Program-made: the position numbers and the translations under genes
Shown here: positions 12,130 through 24,400 of the stretch, in pieces
Position numbering within the stretch: the first letter of the stretch is position 1
Layout of the letters: every line of letters starts with the position of its first letter
The notes under the pieces: generated by a model
Databases searched by the model: none
What the model was told of the DNA's origin: nothing
Seen by the model: only the letters and a program-made list of their open reading frames with translations
DNA from: Megascapheus bottae
Lineage: Eukaryota; Chordata; Mammalia; Rodentia; Geomyidae
DNA: 64,000 nucleotides
Assembly (NCBI GenBank): GCA_024803745.1
Contig: JANJXV010000189.1
Location: forward strand, 186,001-250,000
Direction of reading: 5' to 3'

Positions 12130-12620
12130 CACAAAGCATCACTGCCGTCCTCGTGGATGATTTTCCCTCGATGCTAGCCATTCAGACCACCATCCCCCAG
12201 AGCCATCATCTCCCTTCCCAAGCCTTAAACACCATGAAAATACTCACAACACAGTTCCCCCTACTCAAAGATGGCAGTGTGTCTCAAGCCAAGCGACCAA
12301 GGCTCCTTTATGATCCCCTTCCTCTTCCTCCTCTTCCTCTGGGCCTATGTCTGCTATAAAGGCTATTTGCTCAGACGGTGCTTGGAATTCTGCTCAGCCT
12401 GCTAGTCAGGAAGAAGCCCAGTTTGGATTGTTCTGACCTGGAGCACAGTATTTATGAGAGTTGGTGACATTCATGAGCTTCTCCCAGCAGAATGGAGAGC
12501 AATCTGAGCTAGCCCTGGACACCAGCAGAGTCTCCACGTACTGACCAGACTCATGGAGGACCAGTGAGCTCTCCACCAGACAAAAGCTATTCAGTGCCAA
12601 GTATGAACTGAGGTTCACCT
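12130..12620 (+). pseudogene. decayed SEMA4D membrane-anchor and cytoplasmic-tail relic
   Basis: Downstream of the semaphorin stop the DNA still resembles the end of SEMA4D, but not in the frame of the Ig exon. From 12271 a different frame reads a hydrophobic stretch (FLFLLFLWAYV) followed by CYKGYLLRRCLEF, the SEMA4D transmembrane/juxtamembrane signature, then hits a stop at 12403. A one-base shift restores LLVRKKP, matching the LLIGKKKP region. Further on FSQQNGEQSELALDT matches the cytoplasmic FSQQNGEH segment, again after stops. So this is an ancestral 3' end that has lost coding capacity and now acts at most as 3' untranslated sequence. Confidence 0.85.
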
Positions 12621-14580
12621 ACTTGGATGCCTGGGGTGGGGGGTGGGGACTGAGAGCTAGTCGTGTGTTCTCTCCCAAGTCTTGGAGTCGGGCGGGGCGG
12701 GGGGGGGGGGTTCTGTGTTTTACCCACTCGGTATCTTGCTCTCATTTTCTGCTTTCTGGCATGTTCCAGACATATTTTCTCTACTTTTGCTTCCTTCTTT
12801 CATTGGCTGTCTTGATGATGACTGTCCTATATGCATGTCCGTTGTCTCTTGATCACTGTCCTGTATTTAGGTCAATTTTGAATGCAGGAAAGTGCTTCAA
12901 TGCCTCCCAGGCCATCGGGAAATATGGCCTCGGCTGTTGCTCAGAACCTCCAGTCCAGAAAGTATTCCTTGGAACTGTCTGAATACCTGTCATTCATCGT
13001 CCTCTCTCTTTCCCTCCCTCTCTTCCCCCCTCCCCCTCTCCCTCCCTCCTTCTCTCCCCCTCCCTCCCTCCCGCATTGCCCATGGATTTCCCCCTGGCCT
13101 AAGAACTGTTCACTCATAAAAGTGGGCCTGTGTAGGTGGAGCCACTGTTTGCAGACATGACCCAAGCTCCTATTCCAAATGACTTCTTTGACTGCCACTA
13201 AAGATGTAATTGGGTAGTATGGTTTTCACAAACTCATCAGTCTGTAACACAGATTAAAAGACTTTTTTCCATAGCAAGAATAATGAACAGGGCTTGTGTG
13301 TATAATAGGCTTATGTTCATGTTGTGAAATGATTATTTTGGTGGAAACATGTTAGACTTGCTCTTTTGTTCTTCTGTTTTAAATCCTACACATGTTCACT
13401 TTGGCAGGCCATTAGCTTCCTATAGGATGTCCTTCCTTTCTTCATCTACCTTTTTCCTACTCCATTTTTCCTTCTCCAGTCTGGGCTGCATTCCTGACTA
13501 TGTCTTCCTCGGCATCCTTTTCTGTTTCACAGCCTCATCTCCCAAGACCTTCCCTCCTTCAGGCTCCTCATCCCCAACTCATCTTCCTCTCTGGAATCCC
13601 TGGCTAGTTTCAGTCTCAGCATGCAGGCCACTTTGCCACCCCATTTCTGAATGCCCAGACACAGCGTGTGTTGGCATCGGGAACTTCAGTTGTGTCTTTG
13701 TTAGCGTGTCCTGCTAAAGGTAGGTGGGCAGGGGCTTCTCTATTTGGTCTTCTTGGCCCTGCCCACACTCTTGTCTCATACTTTTCACAGTGATTGATCC
13801 TGGGATTATAATGAAAGTCAGGACACAACAGGGGTCAACCATATGGACCAGAGACTGTTCTAGCGTTTCATGGATTCCTGAAAGACCTGGCCAAAGTATG
13901 CTTCAGCTGTGGCCCTGGATTCAATAGCACTCAGTGCTGTCTCTCAGTCCAGCCTGGGCCTCTACATGGAAGGGAACACATTCAGGATGAGGGAAAGCCG
14001 CATGCTGTTGAGAGAACCCCGGGGGGAGTATACAGAGTATGGTACAAATAGTTATGCAGGCATTTTGGGTTGCTGGTGCCCAGAGCAGGTAGCCTCACGG
14101 GACTCGGGCCTCTCATCTCCAGGTCAAACGTTGGGGCCAGGAAATTGGGCCCAGCCAGGCTATGCCTTTCCTCAGGACTTCGTGCCCAAGTTCTTGAAGG
14201 TAGTGCTCAGGGAGGCACAAAGAGCGCAACAGTGCCCCTCTGCCTCCTGTGTACTCCTTGCTCTGGCAAAGAGAGGGCATCAGGCAGTCAGAAATAGAGA
14301 GGTTTATTTTTTTTTCCTGCCAAGAGCCATTTTGTAAATCTGTAACACCATTTATGTTATAAATGCTATGAGCTATTAGTACATGTAGATGAGCACAGGG
14401 AGTGGATAGTAATGTACAAGTCCCATTGCTTCCCAGACAAATTTGTATATCTTAAAACAGCCTCATACAGGCCACATACCTTCCCTGAAACTCCTCAGCT
14501 ACTACACAATGTTACAATACCACTGCCCTAGATCTGACAGCTCGCCAGGTATCCTGTCATTTAAGTAGGATAGAGGATCG
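12621..14580. other. intergenic, no gene recognised
   Basis: It may include the untranslated 3' end of the semaphorin gene; an ATTAAA lies near 13253. A G-rich run is at 12690-12711 and a CT-rich tract at 13004-13075. Frames such as 13349-13717 and 13909-14337 show no recognisable domain. Confidence 0.4.
13004..13075. repeat. CT-rich (pyrimidine) simple repeat
   Basis: About 70 bases of almost pure C and T with CCCT/CCTC units on the plus strand. Confidence 0.85.
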
Positions 14581-14609
14581 TGTGCAATGTGTCACCATGC
14601 TACCAGCTC

Positions 14610-14945
14610 TGACGGACTGGAGCACACACCATCTACATACCACATGCCACACCAAACACCACCCATTTCACCAGACAATACACCTACCAAACTGCATGGC
14701 TCCACACAGCACACCCACCAGAGACACCACCACATATCACATACAACATGCCACACGGCTGACCACTCATTGCTCAGATCACCTCATAAACCAATACACG
14801 ACGCTTGCCATATCCTGGAAATACATGACACACCTAACACACCAAACTGCATACACTGCACTCACCATACACATTGTACCACACCAATATCAAATACCAC
14901 ACTCATCATACATTCGACATACCTCATCCAAGCCTCACACAGGCT
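14610..14945. repeat. degenerate CA/ACC-rich tandem tract
   Basis: A roughly 330-base stretch almost devoid of G on the plus strand, made of irregular 'caccacat', 'acaccaa' and 'cacacc' units. It gives spurious open frames rich in His, Thr and Pro, for example 14582-15034. It looks like an eroded (CA)n/(ACC)n expansion or satellite remnant. Confidence 0.75.
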
Positions 14946-14949
14946 CTGT

Positions 14950-17690
14950 TTATAGACGTTTGCGTGGTTCTCAAAGCCAGTTGTTTAATCTGTCACCACA
15001 GTTCTGCAGCTGTCCAATCACTTTATCACTGTAAACACACCGTGCCATGGGCTCCCTGACTTACCTTTCACTTTGAGACTGGAGGTGAGCTTATCTGTTG
15101 AAGCACCTGGTCTCCTAAGTGTACTTTTTGATTTTGTTTGGTGGGGGTGCCTTCTAAAACATCCCTGGAAGGGCACAGCAGCAGCACTATCTTGAGAACC
15201 ATTCTTTAAGTGACGGCTAGGTATGAAGACTGGGCTGGAAGTAACCTCCCTGTAGCATGTAAGGTGCTGCGCCACTGTTAGTACTTGGCATTTTCCCTCT
15301 CTCAGGGTGCCTCTGATCATCAAGGGGGTTTGTCTTTGTTCTGATGTTGGAGCTTAGAAGTTGGCCCAAGTGCTATCCTTTTCTCCAGGCCCCTTCTCCC
15401 TGCTTGAGCCATATCCCTGTTTCCAGTTTACTGCTGGCAGCCTGTCTTAGACTTGCTGGTCCCAACTGTCAGCCTCCTGAAGAGCTGGGACTACACGTGA
15501 AGCACCAGTGCTTGGTTTCTGTGTTCTTGGGCAGTATGAGAGCTCATGCCAGATTGCACTCTCCATGCGTGGCTGGGCCCATTCAATGTAGGAGTCCCTC
15601 TTTGAGAACGTTCATGACTCCATATTTCATTCTGGGTCTCCTGAAATTCACTCCAGAAAGGAAGCTACTTGAGCTGCTCCTCTACCATTCTTTTTCTTAT
15701 AACCTCTTTACATGAAAGAAAAAAAAATAAAGGCTCCTTGTCCTTTCCTGACTGAACATGGCAGAAAAAATAACTGCACAGGTCCTCTCCTAGAGCCCCA
15801 GGCTTCTCCACATGGAGAAGTGCCCTGGCTGCTCTTGCCTCCAGGTTGCCACTGGAATCATGGGGAACCTGTGAAGAGAGGGACTCGAGAGTTCAACTGA
15901 GCAGTGGAGGCAGTGCTGCGTGCCAGTGCCTCTTAAGGCCCCACGAGAGACAGTAGGGCAATGTGAAGCCATGGCAGCTTTACTGTATCATTTCCTTGTT
16001 TGTGGAAATGGATGCTATGTTGAATTTGCTTAAAGATGAGGACACAAAGGCCTGGAAGATATTCCACTGCTTTCATTCTTAAGACTCCCATAGGGACTCC
16101 ATACTAGCTGTCAGGTTGTGTTGTTTCCAGGAGAAACTGGGCCACATACGGAAACCCACGTATTTGCCAGGAATTCAACTACCTGGTTTCTTTTAGAAAA
16201 ATGCCTGTGGCAGCAAGGACATCTAGCGAACCAACTCCCAACACAGAGCTAGACTGCCTGCTGACTTACTACCACCACAGCAGCAAACCTGCTTGCTCTG
16301 ACTGACCCCTCCAAGAGGCTGGGCAGTGGATGCACTGAACCCCAACTGTACCTGGGAGTGTAACCAGGACCTTTGGAAAAGTAGGTGCTAGTGTAGGACA
16401 GGAGGGTGTGTCTGGGCAGACACAGGTATTTCGGAGGCTGCAAACCAAAGCATGTGTTCTGTGGACAGCAGAGTGAAGGCTCCTCTGCCCCAGGTGGCAG
16501 GGATGAGTCTGCAAACAGCCTTGTTGTAAGTAAGATCAGCATACACACTCCAGCATGAATGACCATCCTCTGCCTGAGCTCTGGGTCGCCATGTTCACGC
16601 TTCCCCACATGACCAGACAGCACCCGGCCACCTGTTACCCCAGCTGGCCCCGGCATACTGATGTTGCCTACAGAAACATCACACCTTAGTCATATGAACT
16701 GTTTCTGTAAAATTTTTGCCCATTTTCACTGTGATCCACATTTATAGTACAGCTCCAGATACAACAAATTGTTGAATTAACTGCTGTCAGCATTACGCTC
16801 CTGTCTTCAGTATGGTTTCCTGTATTTTATTTATTCTGCAGCCTGGATTTGGTTAAGGCTCAAGGGAGCAATTTCACGCTTAAGGTGACGGTGGAGTGTT
16901 CTGTGGGGGAAGTGTAGTTATGAGGAAGAATCTGTGATTCCTTGTCCTGTTGAAGCAGGAGTTGTGTGTTGTTGATTTCAGTGCCTGTACCAGAGCAGCT
17001 CTGGTGATGTACGCCGGTGCCATGAGCTGAGCAGGTAAGTAGTCCAGCGGGATGGCAACGACAACCACTAAGTGAGGGCACCAGAGACCCTGCAGATGAG
17101 AACCTGGGGAGGTCAAGAGAGAAGGGACTCTCTGGAAGGTGGAAGGTGAATTAGAAGTCCAAATACCACTCATAAGCACTCTGTTTAAAACATAAATCTG
17201 GACAAGAAGAAAACCAAGTCCACGGATGTAGAGAACTCTACGAGTATTTCTAAGCAGGTGGCGTTCATCTAAGGGAGAGATTTCTTAAATAATCTCCTAT
17301 TTTTCAACTTCCCACCTACCACCACCTAAGACCCCTTCTCTGCCCCACATCAAAGCAACTCAGACGCTGTCAACGGTGGACACACACTCGCCACCACCAG
17401 CTCCAGCAGGTCGTGCTTCAGATGCCAGCTCTGCCAGGGCCACCAGCCCCGCCTCGTGCTCTCAGTATTAAGGCCCATCATGGGTCATTCACTTCTCAGA
17501 GAGAGAGGTTGGGCATGACAGAAATCAATTCACAGAATTTTCAAAGCTAAAACAAATGCAAGCAGGAGTTGGAACTGAACTTAGTTAATACTTGCAGGGC
17601 TGGAGGCCAGCAAAGCAACTGCCCCTGCTTAGTCCTGTGGGTTCAAAGGCCAGTGTTCCAGAGGAACTAACAGGGATCAGACCATTGATA
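14950..17690. other. intergenic spacer between convergent genes
   Basis: I recognise no exon, RNA gene or full-length repeat. The longest frame, 16249-16656 on the minus strand, has no family resemblance and no splice context, and is left out as a gene. Confidence 0.4.
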
Positions 17691-17720
17691 TGCCTGAGCT
17701 CTAAAAGAAAACAATCACTC

Positions 17721-17726
17721 TTTATT
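17721..17726 (-). terminator. SECISBP2 polyadenylation signal
   Basis: AATAAA on the minus strand, about 715 bases after the SECISBP2 stop codon. It is the best-placed canonical signal, so the 3' UTR probably spans about 18441-17700. Confidence 0.65.
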
Positions 17727-18441
17727 CAAAATAAATAAGCCCTCTTACTGGCAGGAAAAAAAAAAAAAGGAATGCTCTGTCCTCTTGGCCTCTAAGACAG
17801 AAACCACATTTAGTACATGTTCATTTAAAAAAACACTTGTAAATTATCAAACTGAAATATAGAAACCTCAATGCACATCAACTTTGTGGAAAATAAAGAC
17901 TGAAAGAAATAATTCACATTAGTGTCACAGGTTACAAACCTGTTTTCCTTCTGAGGCTCATTGTAGCCAATCCTGCATATGATTAAGTGGCAGAGCTCGG
18001 AAGAAAGAGCCCTTTTCCCTGCTGCCCTTCTGCTTGGACACTAGTGTCTCCAGGAGGAGGACAAGGGCCAAGAGGGGCCCTTCCCCATTATCCCCTGTAG
18101 ACAAGCATACAACTCCTGCTTCCTGCACACTCCTTTGCTTGGCTCAGCTTCACTGCAATCGAAGAGGTTTCCTTGGTAGCCTGAGTACCTAGGACTATAT
18201 TTTCCTGATCCACAGTATGCTCAAAGGCCCAAGCAGAAATGCTCACTCTGGGAAAAGCTTCTACCAATGTACCTAAGTGTCCAGGTAACTCTCAGGCCAG
18301 GTAACTTGCAACTCAACAGCTGCTCTTAATACGTTAGGCCAGTGAAGATATGAGAAGGTAAAGGTGGAAGTCTTTTTCAAGTCTCTACCCACTTTGCCCA
18401 AAGTATACACACGTACACATACACAGGAAAGAACTCTCCTC

Positions 18442-21400
18442 TTATAAATTCAAGTTCATCATGTGAGAGGTTGAAGTCTCTAGCGATTCTTCTAGCTCCA
18501 GGGCACACTGACTGTATGCTTCCAGATGTTTCCTCCAGATTTCAACTGAAACAAGAAATAGATCAAATGATGAGCAGATAGTGACAAGTCATACAAGCCC
18601 ATCAGAAACCAGCAGTGAGTTACAGGGGCTACCAATAGCTCACTCTGTTCAGGGAAGTCTTCAGCAGGCTCTATTTACTCTTCCTCAGCTGCTAGGCTAG
18701 ATCAGAGCTCATTTTGTGGCATTAATTTCACTGCCACCCCCTTCCAGAATGCCCACCTCCAAAACAAACAAACAAACCCATACCTTGGTAAGCAATGCCC
18801 TTGAGAAACTTCGCTTGGCCCCAGTTAGCCTCTCAAATTGATTTTATGTACTACCATTAAGCCACCTCTGTTCAGGTGACAACTGGTTTGATGTGTATCT
18901 GACACAGTCACTAACAAACTTTTGTAATTCCTACAGTTTAATGGTTAACACTTTATAGGCAATGGCCCAGACCAATGGGCCCTACTAAAGCTGTTCTAGT
19001 CTAGACCTATCAGACGCTCTTGCAGCCAGCACGGCCTTGACCTTTGGGGCTCTATTAGAGTCTTATATTGGGTGGATCTACCAGTCCCTCCTACAGTTGG
19101 TCTGGCAGCATCGGCGTCAAGCTACCCTTCTGAGGACTGATTTAAAGATGATAAACAACTTGGAGAACATTAAACCTGGATGCTCAGAAGCACTCACGGT
19201 AGTGTGGCTGCTGTCCAGAGGGAGCCAGGTGACTGTCAACAGCAGTACAACCAGGGCCTTCTGTGGGCAAGACAGTTGCAGGCCGAGGCTCAGGCTGTCC
19301 TGCCAGCTCCTGCTGTGTGTTCTCCAGCATGGTCTTGTATGCTTGCCGGGCTGCCATTGTCAGCTCAACCATCTTGTGAAACTGGTCCTTGGGTACAAAT
19401 GAAAGCAGACAGCTGACATCTGCTGACCAGAGGCAGTACCACCACCCTCCACAGTGAGGCAGGGACAATGTTGGTAGCAGGGCCTTTGCCTATGGGTGTA
19501 CAACAGGCTGCCCAGAGAAAATGATGGACAGAGCTGACTTGTGAGACCTGCTTGAGGCACATCTCTGTTGCTTGGGAGTCCAGAACCAAAGTCGGAACGT
19601 TAACTTGGTGCTGGTAAGGAGACAGTCTCTTAAGAATGTTTTGTCTTAATGAGAGCTGATTCTCAGTGCCGACATGAGGTTCTGGGCTGTTAATGGGTAG
19701 ACACACAGGTCATCTCCCACCTTCTTTCCATGGACAGTGACCAAAGAGGCTTGAGCCCAACTCACCTGGGCTCCATCATAGCTGAAGATCCCCACGACAC
19801 TGACAGGAACTGCTTTGTTCAGACTCCGCCCCAGAGCCTTGCGGTTGAGAGCGAAGACAAAAGGGATGTTCTGCTCACAGGCATAATCAATAATGGTGTG
19901 TAGGGTGTCATCCAGCCCACCTGCTCAGAGCATAAGGACACATCACACAGAGCGTAACACTGATTCTACAATGAGCAAGGCACCTTTCTTCCTCCCTGGG
20001 TCAGCGGTCCTTGACAAATGTCATTGAGAGGAAGCAAATAACAGCCTCATAAAAGAACCAATTAATTCGCCAAGGGAGATAATCATCATCATAACCTAGT
20101 AACATACCACCAGCATTGTGCTAATGGAAACATTAATCAGTGAACATCAGTGAACATTTTATACCAGGCCACTGTTCTATTGTTTCAATGCAGAAACCCT
20201 AATCTCTCCTAAATCCTAATAGGCAGGTGCTAAAGCCCCATTCACAGAGGAGAAACAGATTCAGAGGTATCAAGGTTCTCTCCTGTATGGCACCACTGGT
20301 CTGGTGGCCCAGGGGTCATGCTCCCAGGGGCTCACTGCTGACATACTAGCCAAGGCCAGTATGAAAAAGGAGAAATGGAAAGCCAATAGGAGCCCCAATG
20401 GCCCTGAGAAGCACTCATGACCTAGAAGTAAATGAAGGCTGTGGGCACATGTTTCTCTATACTCTAACAGCAGCCAGCTGCAATATGCAATCTAAGAACT
20501 GACTCCATTCACAAAGGAAACAAAAGACTGCAACAGGCAAGAATACACTTATCAAGCAATGTGAAAGACATATAGACCTTCAATCTGCCAACTATACTGA
20601 GAGTATCTAAGTACAAAGGCATGTGTACTCTTGAATAAGATGATCATCTCTATTTTACCCTCACACTTTAAAATGCTATGACTTCCTATAAACAGGATTT
20701 GAGAAATTAAACAGGGATGACGTATGAGAATACCTGATGCTGACATGGCCAGGTACAAGACTATTCTTTTAAGCCACGGACAATTTAAAAGAGAGGATTG
20801 ACAAGATCCAGAAATAACCTTAATATATGAAAACTGAATTTAAAAAAAATCTTAGTAACTCTGGCATGAGGTTGAAAAATGAAGTAAAATTCATACGCAA
20901 AAAGTAAATAAACAGCTTCTCAGGATCACAGTTCAAAGCCAGCCCAGGCACAAAAGTCTATGAGATTTATCTCCAATTAACCACCAGAAAACCAAAAGTG
21001 GTGCTGTGGCTCAAGTGATAGAGCACTGGCCTTGAGCTGAAGAGCTCAGGGACAGTACCTAGGCCCAGAGTTCAAGCCCCATGAATGCCCCCTCACCTCC
21101 CCAAAAAGAATAAACAAACAATGAACTCCAGGAAATAAAATCAAAGTTTTTTTTCTTTTTTGCTGTTTTTCTCTCCTTCCTTTTTATCTGTGTGTTCGTT
21201 TATATGTCATTGGGAGTGTAAGGAGAGGCACAGAAATGGAGAACAAATGCAGCAGTGGTACTCACTGGATACTGTTGAGAATGAACTACACAACTTATGG
21301 GTGGAGATGGGAGGGTAAAGTTAGGAGAAAGCCAGGGAAAGGATGACACTGTCCAAAAAGAAATTTACTCTTTACCTGACTTTTGTAAGACCTCTGGGCA

Positions 21401-24400
21401 TCAGCTTTATAACAAAATTGGAAAAGGAAAAAAAAGGTAAAAAAACAGCCAGGTCAGGTGGCAAACATCTATAATCCCAGCAGCTGGGAGGCAGAGGCAG
21501 GAGGATTTTGAACTCCAAGCCAGTCTAAGCTACAAGGAAGCTGTATATTGGCCTCCATACCAAAGTATGAAATAATATTTACAGACTCTAGTCTCTACTA
21601 GGCAAAAAAAGAAAAAAAATTAAAAACAAACCAGAAAAATATTTACAACTCTTCAATCATTGGATTGTTTACTACAAATAAAAAGCGTGTTAACATAAAA
21701 AAATCAGCGTATGAAACTAACAGTTCACAGAAAAGCTGTAGTTCTTAAGAGAGAAGATACTGACCATCCCACATGAGAAAAAAGCTAACAACTCCCCAAA
21801 AAGGGCATTAAGTACATCACCTCTACATAACAACAATAAAGTAAACTAATAAAAATTTAAAAAGGAAGAAGTCGGGTGTGTGGGTTGGGAAGGGGAAGCC
21901 ACGCCCACACCAGGGGAGGCACTGCAGCAGCCTCTGAAGTTTAAATTTGATGGTAAGATACTACTTACAATACCATGATTACACAGTTCAAAGCCAGGCC
22001 ATCAACTTTCACCTTTATAATGACTGCAAGCTATTGGCTATCATAGCCAAATGGCAAATGTTTGTAGGGCTGAATATGTGGCTCATGTGGTACAGAGTTT
22101 GCATAAAAGGCTCCAGGAGCTAAGTTCACCCCCCAGTACCAGGAAGGGAAAATACTAAGGGTCTTCAGCTATTCTCCTGAGTGCCAGAGCAGCAGCTTGG
22201 GCACCCTTCCCTGCTGCCAGAGGGGGGCCTGTGTGAGCTGCTGGAAACTCATGTAGAGGCAACATCTGCCTGCCTAAGAGTGAAGTGCCCACTGGACAAT
22301 GCACCGGGAGATGGTTGGTTAAAAAATGAAAATAAGCTGCCAGGGCTGGCACAAGTGTGGCCCAGGCCACTGGCCAGGTGTGGGGCTAGCCATGAGCCTG
22401 TCACAGTCAGGGGCCCACGGCTACACATGCTTTAGTGCCCTTACCTTTTGACTGTATCTTCTCACAGTTGGGAGAAATGATGATACATTTCAATTTCCTG
22501 AGTTTTAGGTGTTTAAGAACTTCCCTCAGTCCCAGTACAAGTCGGCGTTTGGTCTTGGCCTTGACTGGATCCTTCTGGTACATACGATCTTGGAAACGTA
22601 CAAGTTCCTTGAGTAGGTCTGTGACACAAGCATCTACTTCTTTACTAAGCATCTGGCTGCAGTAACTGGAGGGGAGATCAGACAACACGATCTTGGCACT
22701 AGCTGCAGCACTGTGGCTCGAAAAACTGCCCAACCCCAGAGAGAAGAGACAGCTTCAGACAGGAAGCCATGAAAGACACTAGCACTCCCCAGAACTATGA
22801 ATTTCTGGGGACCTCTGAAAGGTGAAGAGTATGTATTCCTCCCACTACCACCTTCAACTGCCAACTACGCCTACCCTCATGGCTTATACAGAACCCAGAT
22901 TAGGGACTTTCCTGTGTCTTCCCCACCTGAAGAACAGCAGGAAGAACAAGTCCTCAGTAACCAGAGAGAAACTGAAACATGGAAGAGTACCCAGAAGTCA
23001 TCACTACTACACTACCCATTCCTCAACTAAAACATTGTTACCATAAAGAAGCTACAGTATGTACCCAAAGATTACTCCTCTACCCCCCAGCCCAACACCT
23101 GCAGACATAGCTACCACAATTAGCTACCTTCTCCCATTACAGAAGATTAAAGTGGAATGTGGCCAAACTACATGGATTTATGACACTGTACACTGTAAGC
23201 ACAGGAGGAAACAGATCCAAACCCAATCCCTATCCTCAATAGGTGCCTACTCACTCCCGGAATCTCCGGCTATGGATCTTGGGGAGGGTACTGGGGTCAG
23301 AGGTGGAATGGCAGGCCTCTGTGTCCCTCTGGAGCTCAGCGTCAAATGGCTCTTCTGATTTGCCCTCAGCTACAGGAGTGAAAGAAACCGATTCTTCTGT
23401 CACCCCAAGACCTTCAAAGAAAAAGAAAACAACAACAGTAACAAAAAATCACTATGGAACCTCTGCAGGCCTCTATGCACACAGAGGGGCAGACAACTCC
23501 ATGGCCTAGGTCCACTCAACTAGCATCCTCTTATATTCTCCAACTCCTGACAACACCACAGGGAGCTCACGGATGGCGGGAAGCTCACCCAGTCAGGATG
23601 GAAGAGAAAAGCTCACTGAAGCAGTAAGACAACTTTATGGTCTTCCTGGAGGCACCATCCTCCCTACGTCTACTTTTCACCTTCATTGCAGTAAAATGTA
23701 TGGAAAACTTACCATTTTACCATTTTCAAGCAATGTCTCTTTCAATTTTGTAATATGACCTGAAATATTTTTAGTACCAGGAAGCTTTAAAAACCATGTT
23801 TAGAACTGAGTTGTCCAAATGCCTTAAATCACTCTGTATTAAAGATTTCCTAAATCGTCAAATTACAGGTCCGTGCCTATAATCCTCTCTACTCAGGAGA
23901 TTAAGATCTGAGGACTGTGGTACGAAGCCAGCCCCAAAAGAAAAGTTGCTGAGACTCTAAATCTCCAGTTAACCACCAAAAAGCCAAAAGTAGACTGGTG
24001 GTTCAAGTAGGAAATCACTACCTTTGAGTACACAAAGCTTAGTCGCAACAACTCCCAGGACCACAACACACACACAAAAAGTATTCCTGCTGGGTGCTAG
24101 AGGTTCATACCTGTAATCTTAGCTACTCGTGAGGCTGAGATCTGAGGATCACAGTCCAAAGCAAGCCCACGTAAGAAAGTCTGTAAGACTCTTATCTCCA
24201 ATTAACTAACCGAAAATCGTAAGAGGTTTGATGACTCAAAGTGGTAGAGTGCTAGCCCTGAGCAAAATTGCTAAGTGACAGCACCTAGGCCCTGAGAAAC
24301 CCTGGAATCAGAGGCCTGGGATGCACCACTCCATCAACAGGACTTCACTCCCTGTAAAGCTGGGGTGTGAGAACTCCTGCATCCAATATACAGCATTAAC

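Noticed and set aside
13909..14337. 142-codon plus-strand frame downstream of the semaphorin
   Set aside because: No recognisable domain and not alignable by eye with SEMA4D; an untranslated-region origin is possible but unproven.
14582..15034. 150-codon plus-strand frame
   Set aside because: It translates a CA/ACC low-complexity tract into His/Thr/Pro-rich text; composition explains it.
16249..16656. 135-codon minus-strand frame
   Set aside because: No resemblance to a known family, no splice or polyadenylation context, and located in the spacer.
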